A DNA stretch of 64,000 nt from Enterovibrio sp045679545 (GTDB taxonomy: Bacteria > Pseudomonadota > Gammaproteobacteria > Enterobacterales > Vibrionaceae): contig NZ_CP166194.1 in NCBI RefSeq assembly GCF_045679545.1, forward strand, positions 2,232,001-2,296,000, written 5' to 3'. Of this stretch, positions 8,609 to 17,538 are shown one piece after another. The notes beneath the pieces were generated by a model. That model ran no database searches and was not told the origin of the DNA. It saw only the letters and a list, made by a program, of their open reading frames with translations. The position numbers and the translations under genes were made by a program. How positions within the stretch are numbered: the stretch's first letter is position 1; each line of letters begins with the position of its first letter.

Positions 8609-9226
8609 CTAGATGATTTGCTTTGCCAACGTTTGGTAGCCATTGAAAATCCGTGACCCCGTGGTAAACCAGCACATGGCGCCAAACACACAGGCAATTT
8701 CCACAAAATGTGCAGGGAACACACACATCAGCATAAAGCACAGAATAGTCTCAGTTCCTTCGGTTAATCCTGTCATGTAATAGAGCGATTTGTTTTTGTA
8801 GACGGGATCGTCGATGCCCTGTTTGTTCGCCATAATGGCAAACGCTAAGAAGCTACTTCCTGTGCCAATGAAGGAGAAAATCAAAAATGCGCCTGCGATG
8901 GCATTTTGATCGGGGTTGGCTAGCACAAAGCCAAACGGTACCAGCGAATAGAAGAGAAAATCGAGACTGATATCGAGAAAACCACCTGCGTCAGTCACCC
9001 CTTGAATGCGCGCTATTGCGCCATCTAATCCGTCCATCACACGGTTAATCAAGATAAACATCAAGGCAAGCGCGTAGTTTTCCAATGCTAAGGCTGGCAG
9101 CGCCATGGCGCCAATAGCAAAACCCGCGACTGTGGTTTGATTGGCGCTGATGTCCCACTTATCGGCCCACTCTGCGGCTCGCGATAACGGCCAACGCACC
9201 GCTTTAATTCCGATGCTATCAAGCAT
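8609..9226 (-). CDS. ynjF: CDP-alcohol phosphatidyltransferase family membrane protein (YnjF-like)
   Basis: A 205-residue membrane protein with the family's catalytic signature: Asp65, Asp68-Gly, AR at 72-73, Gly81, Asp85 and Asp89 (DGLDGAIAR ... GGFLDISLD). Such enzymes transfer a phosphatidyl or similar group from a CDP-lipid to an alcohol, using two metal ions held by these aspartates. Five or six hydrophobic helices are visible. The start at 9226 has AGAGG nine bases upstream and overlaps the ATPase gene stop by 8 bp, so translation is coupled. In E. coli the homologue also closes the ynjBCD(E)F run. The acceptor alcohol is unknown, and its place in a transporter operon is unexplained. 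Confidence 0.8.
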   Translation of the reverse strand: MLDSIGIKAVRWPLSRAAEWADKWDISANQTTVAGFAIGAMALPALALENYALALMFILINRVMDGLDGAIARIQGVTDAGGFLDISLDFLFYSLVPFGFVLANPDQNAIAGAFLIFSFIGTGSSFLAFAIMANKQGIDDPVYKNKSLYYMTGLTEGTETILCFMLMCVFPAHFVEIACVFGAMCWFTTGSRIFNGYQTLAKQII

Positions 9227-9881
9227 AAACGTGTTCCTCTTGCGCGGCATTCCAAGGCCAAGTGAGAAGCTGACTGCCCGGAGGAATGTCAGCCATATCG
9301 TGTGTCACCATCAATGCAGGAATGTTTGCGTCTTGTAGTTGTTCAACCACCCAATCACGAAATTGGGTACGCAGGTCTTTGTCGAGCTTGCTGAAAGGTT
9401 CATCCAGCAACGCTATTTTGGGTTTAGCCAACAACATACGCGTTAAGCTAATGCGTGCTCGCTGACCACCCGAGATCTGATCGGGAAATGAATCTGCTAA
9501 TGCGGTGAGGGCGATATTTTTCAGTGCTTGCATCGCACGTTCTTTTCGCTCAGCGCCTTTAATGGCATCAGGCAATGCAAACGCTAGGTTTTCCCACACA
9601 CTCAAGTGAGGGAACAACAAGTCATCTTGAAATAAAATACCCACGTCACGCTTATGCGCTGGCATGTTATCTAGTGCCACGCCGTCTAAGGTAATGGTGC
9701 CTGAGTAACGAAATTCCTCGGACAAATGCCCCGCAACCGCATCCAACAGGGTTGATTTACCACAACCACTGGGGCCCATCAGACAAAGGATATCCCCTTT
9801 TTCGACGCACATATTGAGCGACGAAAACAGCGTCTCGCCAGAGGCTTTACGAATGGCGAGGTTTTCGAGACAAATACTCAT
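9219..9881 (-). CDS. ynjD: ABC transporter ATP-binding protein (YnjD-like)
   Basis: A 220-residue ATPase subunit. Visible are Walker A GPSGCGKST (residues 36-44), the Q-loop region GILFQDDLLFPHLSVWEN, the ABC signature ISGGQRARISL, Walker B IALLDEPFS and the H-loop VTHD. It would power import through the adjacent fused permease. The start at 9881 is used because AAGGG lies at the correct distance and the family starts MSICLENL; the longer frame to 10004 runs into the permease gene. The chosen start still overlaps the permease by 35 bp. The order binding protein - permease - ATPase - phosphatidyltransferase is that of ynjB-C-D-F. Confidence 0.85.
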   Translation of the reverse strand: MSICLENLAIRKASGETLFSSLNMCVEKGDILCLMGPSGCGKSTLLDAVAGHLSEEFRYSGTITLDGVALDNMPAHKRDVGILFQDDLLFPHLSVWENLAFALPDAIKGAERKERAMQALKNIALTALADSFPDQISGGQRARISLTRMLLAKPKIALLDEPFSKLDKDLRTQFRDWVVEQLQDANIPALMVTHDMADIPPGSQLLTWPWNAAQEEHVYA

Positions 9882-11556
9882 TCGGCAATAACCCTTTGAT
9901 TGAAAGTCGACGATATTTGACCTGTAAGTGGCTGACAAATATCGCAAATGAAAAAAACAGCAGTGGCAACAACGCCTGCCAAATAGCATAGATCGCCGTA
10001 ACACGTCGATCGAACCCGCTTGAGAGTGCCACTGCTTCTGTGGTCAAGGTGCTGATTCTACCCGCCCCGAGTACCAGTGTAGGGAGGTATTGCGCGAGAC
10101 TGACGCTGATCCCAATCGCCCACGCGAACACAATCGCAGGAAGCAAAATCGGTAGCTTCACGTTTAGCCAAACACGCAGCGGCGATTTACCCAGACTCAA
10201 AGCAACACGCGTAAATCCTTCGTTGTAACTGCGCCACGGGCCATCTAACGACAAGTAAACATACGGGAAAGCGAAAAATACATGCGCCCAACACACCCAC
10301 AATAAATGCGCGTCACCGCTGACATACAAGGTCGCAACCTGCATGCCAAACAAAATGGAAAGCTGAGGAATCAACATAGGAATAGCGACGATATAGCCCG
10401 GCACCTGCAAGCGGTAACGAAGACGATATTCGTGAGCAAGCAATGCCATCACCAAGGCGGTGGAGGCTGAAATCAACGCGATCAGCATACTCTGCTCAAT
10501 GGTGCCAACAATGGACGCCCATTCGAATTCCCAAAAACGCAGGCTGTATCGGCTTGGCAATAAATCAGGGAAGCGCCAACGTTGGGCAACGCTCCACAAC
10601 AACATCAGCGGCATCATAGACACAGACATGACGAGTAACCCCAAGAATACGGTTTTACCCGGCAGGGCAAATCCACGTCGCCCTGCGTATTGCCACGACC
10701 TCAACCCCTTAGTGATTGACCACTCGATGAAACGCGCAAGGCCGATCAATATCAGGGAAATCACAAACAGCACGACAGCACCGGCGGACGCTCGGGGGAG
10801 TAAAGTTAAATCCGGATCGTTAAACCATTGCCACACCAACACCGCAAAAGTGGGCGGATTGGTCGGCCCAATAATCAACGCCACATCAACCACAGACAGG
10901 CCATATGCCATGACCGCCAGCATTGGGAAACGCAGCTTGGTCAGCCATTGCGGCAGCACACACTTCCACCACGCTTGCGCGCGACTGTAGCCAAGGGATG
11001 CTGACACTTTTTCAATTTGGCTCACATTCACTTGCTGCAAAATCGAAATGCTCATCAACAATAAAAACGGCACTTCTTTCAACGCCAACATCAGGATCAT
11101 GCCGAGCGCATGCGGGTCGTTGATCACCAGCGCGAGATCAGCCACGCCCTGCGCTGCGGAATCATAGGCAAACCATTCATGCAGTAAGCGCGTCCCCATC
11201 CCGGTTGGCGCGAACAAGAAAGCAAAACCAATCGCAAACGCCACATGAGGAACCGCAAGTAATGGCGATAACGAAACTTCAACTTTACGCCAAAACGCAG
11301 TGCCCCAACTGGCCTGCAAAACAGCAAAAGTGATCAAACAAGCAAGGTAGGTGCTCGCAACGGCGGAATACACCGTCATGCTGATGGAGCGCCACACACC
11401 TTGCCAATCAAACACCATGGCGAAGCCGTCCAACGACGGATGATGCATGGCCAGCGGCGGAATATAGCCGAGTGAAGACAAAGAGACTCCCACCAGCCCA
11501 AACACGGTCGGCAGAACGCAACAAATGACGATAACTAAATAGAGCGCGCGTAACAT
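9847..11556 (-). CDS. ynjC: Fused double-domain ABC transporter permease (YnjC-like)
   Basis: About 569 residues with roughly twelve hydrophobic helices in two halves, each with a binding-protein-dependent permease EAA-type loop (around EKVSASLGYSRAQAWWKCVLPQ and TRVALSLGKSPLRVWLNVKLPI). This makes it a naturally fused permease dimer, as in YnjC and in iron- or thiamine-type importers. Start 11556 (MLRALYLV) is preferred: it lies 5 bp past the binding-protein stop with GGAAG upstream. An in-frame ATG at 11610 would overlap that gene by 49 bp. The substrate is not shown by the sequence; relatives import small solutes such as Fe3+, thiamine or sulfate-like ions. Confidence 0.85.
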   Translation of the reverse strand: MLRALYLVIVICCVLPTVFGLVGVSLSSLGYIPPLAMHHPSLDGFAMVFDWQGVWRSISMTVYSAVASTYLACLITFAVLQASWGTAFWRKVEVSLSPLLAVPHVAFAIGFAFLFAPTGMGTRLLHEWFAYDSAAQGVADLALVINDPHALGMILMLALKEVPFLLLMSISILQQVNVSQIEKVSASLGYSRAQAWWKCVLPQWLTKLRFPMLAVMAYGLSVVDVALIIGPTNPPTFAVLVWQWFNDPDLTLLPRASAGAVVLFVISLILIGLARFIEWSITKGLRSWQYAGRRGFALPGKTVFLGLLVMSVSMMPLMLLWSVAQRWRFPDLLPSRYSLRFWEFEWASIVGTIEQSMLIALISASTALVMALLAHEYRLRYRLQVPGYIVAIPMLIPQLSILFGMQVATLYVSGDAHLLWVCWAHVFFAFPYVYLSLDGPWRSYNEGFTRVALSLGKSPLRVWLNVKLPILLPAIVFAWAIGISVSLAQYLPTLVLGAGRISTLTTEAVALSSGFDRRVTAIYAIWQALLPLLFFSFAIFVSHLQVKYRRLSIKGLLPNEYLSRKPRHS

Positions 11557-11561
11557 CAAAT

Positions 11562-12710
11562 CTAGCTTCCGTAACGTGTCAGCCACTCTTTCTCGATGGC
11601 GCTTTGCCAACTCGGGTGGGTTTCAGCAATAGATTTAAATGGCGTGTTCTCTTTGGCAGAGCCAGACAGGTACTCCGTTCTCAATACTGAGGGATCGCCC
11701 CAGATCTCAATGTTCCCTTTGCGTGATTGCGCTTCAGGGCAAAGTAGAAAGTTAGTCACCACTAACGCGCCTGCTTTGGCATTCGCATTCCACGGAACAG
11801 CAAGGTAATGAATGTTCGACAAGGCGCCAGAATCAAACGCATAGGCGCGAGTCGACTCGGCCAAATTACCCGAGGCATGCGCAGCGTACACCGCATTTGG
11901 GTTGAAGGTGATGGCAAGATCGATTTGTCCATCATCCAGCAATTGGAAGGTTTCGGCTGTGCCTGTTGGGAACTGCTTGCCTCCGCGCCACGCGACTTGA
12001 TGTAACGCGTCTAAGTACGTCCACAACGGTGTCGTGACCGACGCATAATCCGCCTCAGACACGGGTCGCTGCAAACGTTCATCGCTGTTGGTCAGTTCAA
12101 TCAACAGGGATTTCAAAAAACTGGTGCCGTGAAACTCTGGTGGCCTTGGATACGTGATGCGGTTCGGGTGAGCTTGAGCGTAACTGAGCATTTCGGTGAA
12201 TGAACGTGGCGGGTTAGCCAGTTCTTCTTCATCGTGAACAAACACTAACTGCCCCATACCCCAAGGCGCTTCTAATCCTTCGGTAGGCTCGGAGAAATCG
12301 ACGGTCACAGGCAAAGACTGGTCAACGAACGTCCAACTCGGCAACTTGTCCACGAACGGGCCAAACAGTAATTGGCTATCTTTCAGTGATTTAAAGTTTT
12401 CGCCGTTAATCCACATCAGGTCGACACTGCCACCTTGGTTTTTTCCCGCCGCTTTTTCCGCGATCAAACGTGTGGTGGTTTCGGTAATGTCAGCCACTTT
12501 TACGTGATGCAATGTCACGCCATAACGGCGTTGCACTTCTTGCTTTGCCCAATGCAGGTAACGGTTTATTTCCTGATTTCCACCCCATGCGTGGAAATAG
12601 ACGTGTTGACCAACAGCGTCTTCTTCAACCTGTTGCCAATTATCGAGATCAGTGGCGAAAGCGACACAAGAGGCAGTGAGTAATGCAATGGCAGAAATCA
12701 GTTTTTTCAT
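11562..12710 (-). CDS. ynjB: ABC transporter periplasmic solute-binding protein (YnjB-like)
   Basis: A 382-residue exported binding protein. Residues 1-19 form a signal peptide (MKKLISAIALLTASCVAFA). The body contains the YnjB-type blocks VYFHAWGGNQEINRYLHW, SVDLMWINGENFKSLK, EAPWGMGQLVFVHD and GNIEIWGDPSVL. These resemble extracellular solute-binding proteins of the putrescine/thiamine/iron superfamily. Start 12710 is taken from the signal peptide; the longer frame to 12812 adds an unlikely basic leader, and only a weak ribosome site is visible. It is the first gene of the ynjBCDF-like unit and is separated from the upstream VTT gene by an intrinsic terminator, so its transcription may depend on read-through or its own promoter. 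Confidence 0.85.
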   Translation of the reverse strand: MKKLISAIALLTASCVAFATDLDNWQQVEEDAVGQHVYFHAWGGNQEINRYLHWAKQEVQRRYGVTLHHVKVADITETTTRLIAEKAAGKNQGGSVDLMWINGENFKSLKDSQLLFGPFVDKLPSWTFVDQSLPVTVDFSEPTEGLEAPWGMGQLVFVHDEEELANPPRSFTEMLSYAQAHPNRITYPRPPEFHGTSFLKSLLIELTNSDERLQRPVSEADYASVTTPLWTYLDALHQVAWRGGKQFPTGTAETFQLLDDGQIDLAITFNPNAVYAAHASGNLAESTRAYAFDSGALSNIHYLAVPWNANAKAGALVVTNFLLCPEAQSRKGNIEIWGDPSVLRTEYLSGSAKENTPFKSIAETHPSWQSAIEKEWLTRYGS

Positions 12711-12768
12711 CGAATTCGGTCTTATTTTCTTATTGGGCTTTCTGCATTTTATTGAAGGATATAAATGC

Positions 12769-12800
12769 AAAAATCGTCCCTTACGTGTAGCAAGGGACGA
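12769..12800 (-). terminator. Intrinsic terminator between the VTT-protein gene and ynjB
   Basis: A perfect 9-bp stem (12774-12782 with 12792-12800), loop of nine, followed on the minus strand by five T residues (complement of A 12769-12773). It divides the cluster into an upstream redox part and a downstream transport part. Confidence 0.85.
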
Positions 12801-12830
12801 CACAATATTCACTTCAGAAACTAGCGCAAG

Positions 12831-13508
12831 TTATTTCGCTAATTCTTCCATGTTGATACCTTTTTTCTTAGCAATGTATTTCGGGATAAGCGACATACCG
12901 AACAACACCAAACCTGCACCTGCGAACTTAACTAGCAACATGGCTGATACGCCGTTCGTTGCGATATCACCCGCCATGTAAGCGAAAATGAATGCGCCTG
13001 GCGCCATGGTGATCAGAGAAACCAGCGCGTAAGTGCCAAGGTTCAAACTGGTCAGGCCGTATGCGTAGTTTTGCAGGCTGAATGGGAACACAGGAACCAG
13101 ACGCGTCAGGATCAGGAAGCTCGTCCCGTTTTGCGCCACACCTTGGTCGATTTTCTTGAAGATTGGGTTGTCACCAAACTTCTTCATGATGGTGTTACGC
13201 AGTAAGAAACGTGCAACCACGAATGCCACAACCGCACCTAGCGTTGCAGAGAACAGCGCCAATATGCCACCTTTGATTGGGCCAAAAACAATGCCCGCTA
13301 CGATGGTAAATGCACTGCCCGGCAGCAAGAAAACACACGCAAACACGAATGCTGCAATGAACACAACGTAGCCCATCGCGCCGAAGCCTGCGATCCATGC
13401 TTGGAGGCTCTTGATGTCAGTGATAATTTCAAGAATACCTGTTTGCTTTGCCACGAAAATAATTGCAGCGATCGCCAAAGCGAACAAACCAATTTTTACA
13501 AATTTCAT
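12831..13508 (-). CDS. TVP38/TMEM64 (VTT-domain) inner-membrane protein, YdjX/YdjZ-like
   Basis: A 225-residue membrane protein with an N-terminal helix, then the VTT domain: GSAFTIVAGIVFGPIKGG, the long helical hairpin, and the conserved LTRLVPVFPFSLQNYAYGLT block. VTT proteins (DedA relatives) are thought to move lipids or small ions across the membrane. Homologues ydjX and ydjZ stand beside ynjA-F in E. coli, and here too the gene is next to ynjBCDF. The ATG at 13508 has GGGTAAC upstream. A tight terminator follows the gene. The exact role is unknown. Confidence 0.85.
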   Translation of the reverse strand: MKFVKIGLFALAIAAIIFVAKQTGILEIITDIKSLQAWIAGFGAMGYVVFIAAFVFACVFLLPGSAFTIVAGIVFGPIKGGILALFSATLGAVVAFVVARFLLRNTIMKKFGDNPIFKKIDQGVAQNGTSFLILTRLVPVFPFSLQNYAYGLTSLNLGTYALVSLITMAPGAFIFAYMAGDIATNGVSAMLLVKFAGAGLVLFGMSLIPKYIAKKKGINMEELAK

Positions 13509-13587
13509 TATGTGTTACCCAATAAAAACGAATTCGACAGTGTCTTGCCAAAGAAGGCAAAACCTTGGCTAGATCAAGCTTCTCGCC

Positions 13588-13631
13588 AACATCATCAACA
13601 CGCGGGGGAACGCAAAGTGATTGATGATGTT
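13588..13631. promoter_or_regulatory. Inverted repeat between the CCG-protein gene and the VTT-protein gene
   Basis: An 11-bp perfect inverted repeat (13588-13598 with 13621-13631) around a 22-nt spacer lies in the 161-bp gap. There is no T-run. It could be an operator, a processing hairpin or a weak terminator. Confidence 0.35.
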
Positions 13632-13669
13632 AACGCGCTAGACTGGCCAATGATTAACGTGACTGACAG

Positions 13670-14440
13670 TTACAGTGACACGCACTTGATCAGAGCCGCT
13701 TTGGACTTATAGCGGTTGAACCATGCTTTCACTGGGCTTGCCAATACGTTGACTGGTGCGGGTGAGTCTTTCATCACAACAGGGCCAAACATCAGATCCA
13801 GAATGTGCCATGAGTTTTGACCAACACCCATCATGGATGCACGGCATGCTGCGCAGTAAACCACAACGTGATCGCTTTGGAACTCATCAACACGGCGCTG
13901 AACAACGCGGTTCGCCACGCCTGGGTTAGCCGGAACCACCATGCCACCGAAACCACAGCAACGTGTGTTTTCGCGGGTGAATTCAGGTTCAACGGTTTTG
14001 TAGCCCAGCTCGTTCAGGATCCAACGGATACCGTCTTGAAGTTCGCTTTCGTAGCGGGTAGAGCAAGAGTCGTGAATGGTAAATACCACATCACTGTCTT
14101 TTGCTTTACCAACCAACTCTGGTGGAAGACCGATTTCAGGTAGCAGTTTCCATAGCGACAACGGCTTTTGCTTGCCACCCGATTTTTTGATCATGCCGTA
14201 GCAGCTTTGGCACGCCACGATAACTTGCTCGGCTTCAAGTTTGTCAAAATCAGCCTGTAGCTCGCCATAACGCTCTTTAAACTTGTCAGCCTGACCAATT
14301 GCCGCAGTTGGTTTACCGCAACATTTCTGCACGGCACCCATTTCCGGAAATACATTTTTTAGGTGCGCAGCAATCGCAGCAACGCCTTCTGGTGAGTAGG
14401 ATGGCAGGCTGCATCCTGGCATAAATACTTTATTGGTCAT
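13670..14440 (-). CDS. CCG-domain iron-sulfur protein (HdrB-like)
   Basis: A 256-residue cytoplasmic protein with two cysteine-rich CCG modules: GCS ... KCCGKP ... CQSCYG in the first half and DSC ... RCCGFGG ... YCAACRA in the second. This pattern is known from heterodisulfide reductase subunit B, glycolate oxidase GlpC/GlcF-type and related proteins, where it binds unusual 4Fe-4S clusters acting on disulfides or passing electrons. Its ATG overlaps the stop of the upstream flavin oxidoreductase (ATGA, 14437-14440), so the two very probably work as one complex. A function in reducing a sulfur-sulfur bond is suggested by the neighbouring rhodanese but not proven. Confidence 0.85.
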   Translation of the reverse strand: MTNKVFMPGCSLPSYSPEGVAAIAAHLKNVFPEMGAVQKCCGKPTAAIGQADKFKERYGELQADFDKLEAEQVIVACQSCYGMIKKSGGKQKPLSLWKLLPEIGLPPELVGKAKDSDVVFTIHDSCSTRYESELQDGIRWILNELGYKTVEPEFTRENTRCCGFGGMVVPANPGVANRVVQRRVDEFQSDHVVVYCAACRASMMGVGQNSWHILDLMFGPVVMKDSPAPVNVLASPVKAWFNRYKSKAALIKCVSL

Positions 14441-16233
14441 TTTGTCGTTACCGCGCGTTTAGCCATAGTGAAGAATTTCGAGAAGCCCAGCTTCTGGTGC
14501 ATGTTGATCGCCTTGTGCCCTTTCATTGGTGATTCGCCATTGTTCGCATTCACGAAATCAACACGCGCACCAAGGAAGATTTCCTTCATCGGGTAATCTT
14601 TCGGACAGACGATGGTGCACTGGTCACAAGCGTTACAAGAGTAAGCCAGCAGTGGGTCCATCTCTTTCTTGTTAACGAAGTCACCGAACAGCGTCTTCGG
14701 ACAATCACCGAAGTCGTTCATCATCACGCACTCGCTCATACACAGCTTGCAACTACACTGCAGACAACGCGAAGACTCTTGCTTCACTTGCTCTTGGGTA
14801 AAGCCGAAATCAACTTGTGCGAAGTCGCGTTTGCGTTCTTGTGCATCGCGCAGTTCGCCGTGCAAACGTGGAACATCTACAGTGCCTTTTGGTAGTGGAA
14901 CGTCCAGACGAGATGCGTAGCTGTACTCATCTTGGAAATCACGACCTTCTTCTAAAGGACGACCTGCGAATTGACGCTCAATACTCATTGCCGCTTTACG
15001 GCCCAGTGCCATCGCTTCAATCACGATGTTACCGCCAGAGGCATCACCCACCACGTAAACACCCGCCACTGAGGTTGCCATCGTATTCTTATCAACCACG
15101 TAACGACCGCCACGAGTTTGCTCAAGAGCGCCATCAGTGATGTCAGCAACAATTTGACCGGTTGCGAACAACACGGTGTCGACTTCAATAACACGGGTTT
15201 CGTCTGCATAGCTCGGTGCGAAGTTGCCGTTTGCATCGAGAATAGAAAGTACACGCTTCAGTGTGATAGAGAACACTTTGCCGTCTTTCTCTTCGATAGA
15301 GATTGGGCCCCAACCTGCGTTGAATGACACGCCTTCTTCCAGCGATTCTTCAATTTCAACGTGGCTTGCTGGCAGGTTTTCCATGCTTTCCAGTGAACAC
15401 TGGTGCACTTCATCTGCGCCGATGCGCCATGAAGAACGTGCACAGTCCATCGCAACGTCGCCGCCACCAATAACCATTACACGCTTACCAGCACGAGGGA
15501 ACGCACGGGTTTCAGAGACCTCTTTCAAGTATTCAACCGCTGAGAACACGCCTTCTGCTTTGTGACCCGGCAGAGGAATGATTGAACCAATGTGCGCGCC
15601 GTGCGCCAGAACTACTGCATCATGGGTATTGCGCAGTTCTTCGAAAGTGATGTCTTTGCCGATTTCAACACCGAACTTGGTTTCAATGCCCAGCATATCT
15701 AGGTAGCTGTATTCGAAATCGATAACGTTGCGTGGCAGACGGTACTCAGGAATACCGACGCGCATCATGCCGCCATACACATTCAGTTTTTCAAAAATGG
15801 TGACACTGTGACCTTTACGGCGAAGTTCAATCGCAGCCTGTGCACCCGCAGGGCCAGCACCGATGATTGCGATTTTCTTGCCCGTTGGGTTAAGAACAGC
15901 AAGATCCCAGTTTTCTTTGTTATCCATTTTCTCGGCAACAAAGCGTTTGATGCCAGCAACACTGATCGCTTGACCGTATTCAGTGTTACGACGACATGCC
16001 GCTTCACATGGGTGCGCACAAATGCGGCCCAGTGTTTGTGGCAGGAACAGTTTTCCGCGAATGGTATCGAGTGCTTCTTGATACTTACCTTCACCGGCCA
16101 GACGCACATACTGTTTAACATCAGTGTGCATTGGACATGCTGTTTGACATGCTGGATCTGCATCGCCCATACAGCCATCTACTACGCGTTGTGCCGCGTC
16201 ATAGAGTTTTTGGCTAAAGATTACATTGCTCAT
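14437..16233 (-). CDS. Pyridine-nucleotide/FAD oxidoreductase with N- and C-terminal iron-sulfur modules
   Basis: A 598-residue protein built as follows. An N-terminal Fe-S helical module (cysteines in DPACQTACPMH and RICAHPCEAAC, about residues 20-90) resembles glutamate synthase small subunit and dihydropyrimidine dehydrogenase. An FAD Rossmann motif IIGAGPAGAQAA and an NAD(P)H motif VIGGGDVAMDCA follow, with GDASGG closing the flavin site. The C-terminus carries two clusters of cysteines (RCLQCSCKLCMSEC and SCNACDQCTIVCPK), the latter ferredoxin-like. It should move electrons between NAD(P)H and the overlapping CCG protein. Start 16233 (MSNVIFSQ) has GGAAG upstream; the frame to 16302 has no support. 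It follows the rhodanese gene by about 100 bp. Confidence 0.85.
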   Translation of the reverse strand: MSNVIFSQKLYDAAQRVVDGCMGDADPACQTACPMHTDVKQYVRLAGEGKYQEALDTIRGKLFLPQTLGRICAHPCEAACRRNTEYGQAISVAGIKRFVAEKMDNKENWDLAVLNPTGKKIAIIGAGPAGAQAAIELRRKGHSVTIFEKLNVYGGMMRVGIPEYRLPRNVIDFEYSYLDMLGIETKFGVEIGKDITFEELRNTHDAVVLAHGAHIGSIIPLPGHKAEGVFSAVEYLKEVSETRAFPRAGKRVMVIGGGDVAMDCARSSWRIGADEVHQCSLESMENLPASHVEIEESLEEGVSFNAGWGPISIEEKDGKVFSITLKRVLSILDANGNFAPSYADETRVIEVDTVLFATGQIVADITDGALEQTRGGRYVVDKNTMATSVAGVYVVGDASGGNIVIEAMALGRKAAMSIERQFAGRPLEEGRDFQDEYSYASRLDVPLPKGTVDVPRLHGELRDAQERKRDFAQVDFGFTQEQVKQESSRCLQCSCKLCMSECVMMNDFGDCPKTLFGDFVNKKEMDPLLAYSCNACDQCTIVCPKDYPMKEIFLGARVDFVNANNGESPMKGHKAINMHQKLGFSKFFTMAKRAVTTK

Positions 16234-16330
16234 TATTTTTATGCTTCCAGTAGAAGTTGAATTCTTTTTGTATCCGTCACATGACGCAGGGGTCAGCAAC
16301 ACACCGACCCACCGTCTTACTCATTCGCAA

Positions 16331-17314
16331 TTAGCTTTTGCCGTTTTGTACCGGCACGTCAGCGCGTGATTGCTCGTAGTGGGCGTAGCTGTATTCGATC
16401 CAAGAACCGTCGTAGTTGTAGATACCATCTGCACCCAGCACTTCTTCGAGTACCATTTGAGTGTGTGCAGAACGAACACCAGACTGGCAATATGCGATTA
16501 CCTTTTTGCCTTTGATCACATCGCCGTACAGCGCTGCTAGCTCTTCTGCTGATTTCAGCGTGCTGTCTTCGTTCAGGGCTTTGGTCCAGTTGATGTGAAC
16601 ACTGCCAGGAATCGTACCAGGGCCAAAAGCGCCCGATACGGTGGTAGAGCCATCGAATTCTTGAGTGCCGCGGGTATCAAGGATCACCCACTCATCAGAC
16701 GACTGCGCGGCAAGAACCATCTCTAGTGTGGCCAGTGCGTCAGCTTCATATTGAGGTGCTGGCGCTTCGTAGTTGCTTGCCGTCACAGTCGGGTTAGCAT
16801 TGCCTGTTGGGTAACCTTCGCCAATCCATGCATTCAAGCCACCGTCAAGATAGCGAACATCGTTATGACCTAGGTTTTTGATTTGCCAGAAAAGGCGAGC
16901 AGCATCGTGGTGAGAGTTCGCTGCGTAAACAATGATGGTTGATGAAGGGGTCGCACCGTATTGGCTCAGCAACGCTTCCATTTCTTCAACAGAATTGCGC
17001 ATACCGTCAAACGCATAAACGCCGTCTGCCGCTGAGTAGTCGTTACGCCACATGGAGAATGAACCTTCGATTGGCGCATCAGGTTTCATTGGGTTGAGTG
17101 CACCAATGACCACAACATCCGCACCCGTGCCCATGATGCTTTTCAGATCTTGCGCCGAAATAAAAGCTTCAGGGTTTGCGTATTCGTTGAATTTCTCGTT
17201 CAGTACGTCTGCACTCACGGTAACGGCTTGCGCACCGAACATGGAAGTGTATCCAACATAGCCTGCTGCCATTGCAGCAACCAGCACACCCATTGCAACT
17301 GTCGATTTCTTCAT
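16331..17314 (-). CDS. Exported tandem-rhodanese sulfurtransferase (YnjE-like)
   Basis: A 327-residue protein with an N-terminal signal or anchor (MKKSTVAMGVLVAAMAAGYVG) and two rhodanese folds. The C-terminal domain has the active loop YCQSGVRSAH with Cys276. The N-terminal domain has YAANSHHDAAR where the cysteine loop should be, so it is catalytically dead, as in most tandem rhodaneses. Such enzymes move sulfane sulfur, for instance from thiosulfate, to an acceptor. E. coli YnjE, also exported and in the same gene neighbourhood, has three rhodanese domains; this one has two. ATG 17314 is chosen (in-frame GTG 17317 directly before), with GGAA upstream. It heads the leftward cluster and is divergent from the TtrS-like kinase gene. 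Confidence 0.85.
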   Translation of the reverse strand: MKKSTVAMGVLVAAMAAGYVGYTSMFGAQAVTVSADVLNEKFNEYANPEAFISAQDLKSIMGTGADVVVIGALNPMKPDAPIEGSFSMWRNDYSAADGVYAFDGMRNSVEEMEALLSQYGATPSSTIIVYAANSHHDAARLFWQIKNLGHNDVRYLDGGLNAWIGEGYPTGNANPTVTASNYEAPAPQYEADALATLEMVLAAQSSDEWVILDTRGTQEFDGSTTVSGAFGPGTIPGSVHINWTKALNEDSTLKSAEELAALYGDVIKGKKVIAYCQSGVRSAHTQMVLEEVLGADGIYNYDGSWIEYSYAHYEQSRADVPVQNGKS

Positions 17315-17508
17315 CACATCATTCCAAGTATTATTTAAATTTTTTCGCTCATCACTGAGCAGATTGAAATCGGTGACATGAAGCTTTACTGGGAGGCTGA
17401 GTTATTGTTTTTTAGTGCCACACGTTGAAAAGCATCACGCTATAAATCATTTAGTTGGCCGCTAAGAGCCAGTAGCACGGATTGTGCGTTTTTGAAGGGC
17501 TGGCGGAT

Positions 17509-17526
17509 ATTGTGGTAAACCACAAT
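17509..17526. promoter_or_regulatory. 18-bp palindrome, candidate operator
   Basis: ATTGTGGT-AA-ACCACAAT: perfect 8-nt arms around two bases. It lies about 94 bp before the kinase start and about 195 bp before the rhodanese start. Its size and symmetry fit a dimeric regulator; the divergently encoded LuxR-type response regulator is the first suspect (inference). Confidence 0.5.
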
Positions 17527-17538
17527 AACGACACTAAT

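Noticed and set aside
10460..10990. 176-codon open frame on the plus strand
   Set aside because: Antisense to the ynjC-like permease, odd composition, no ribosome site.
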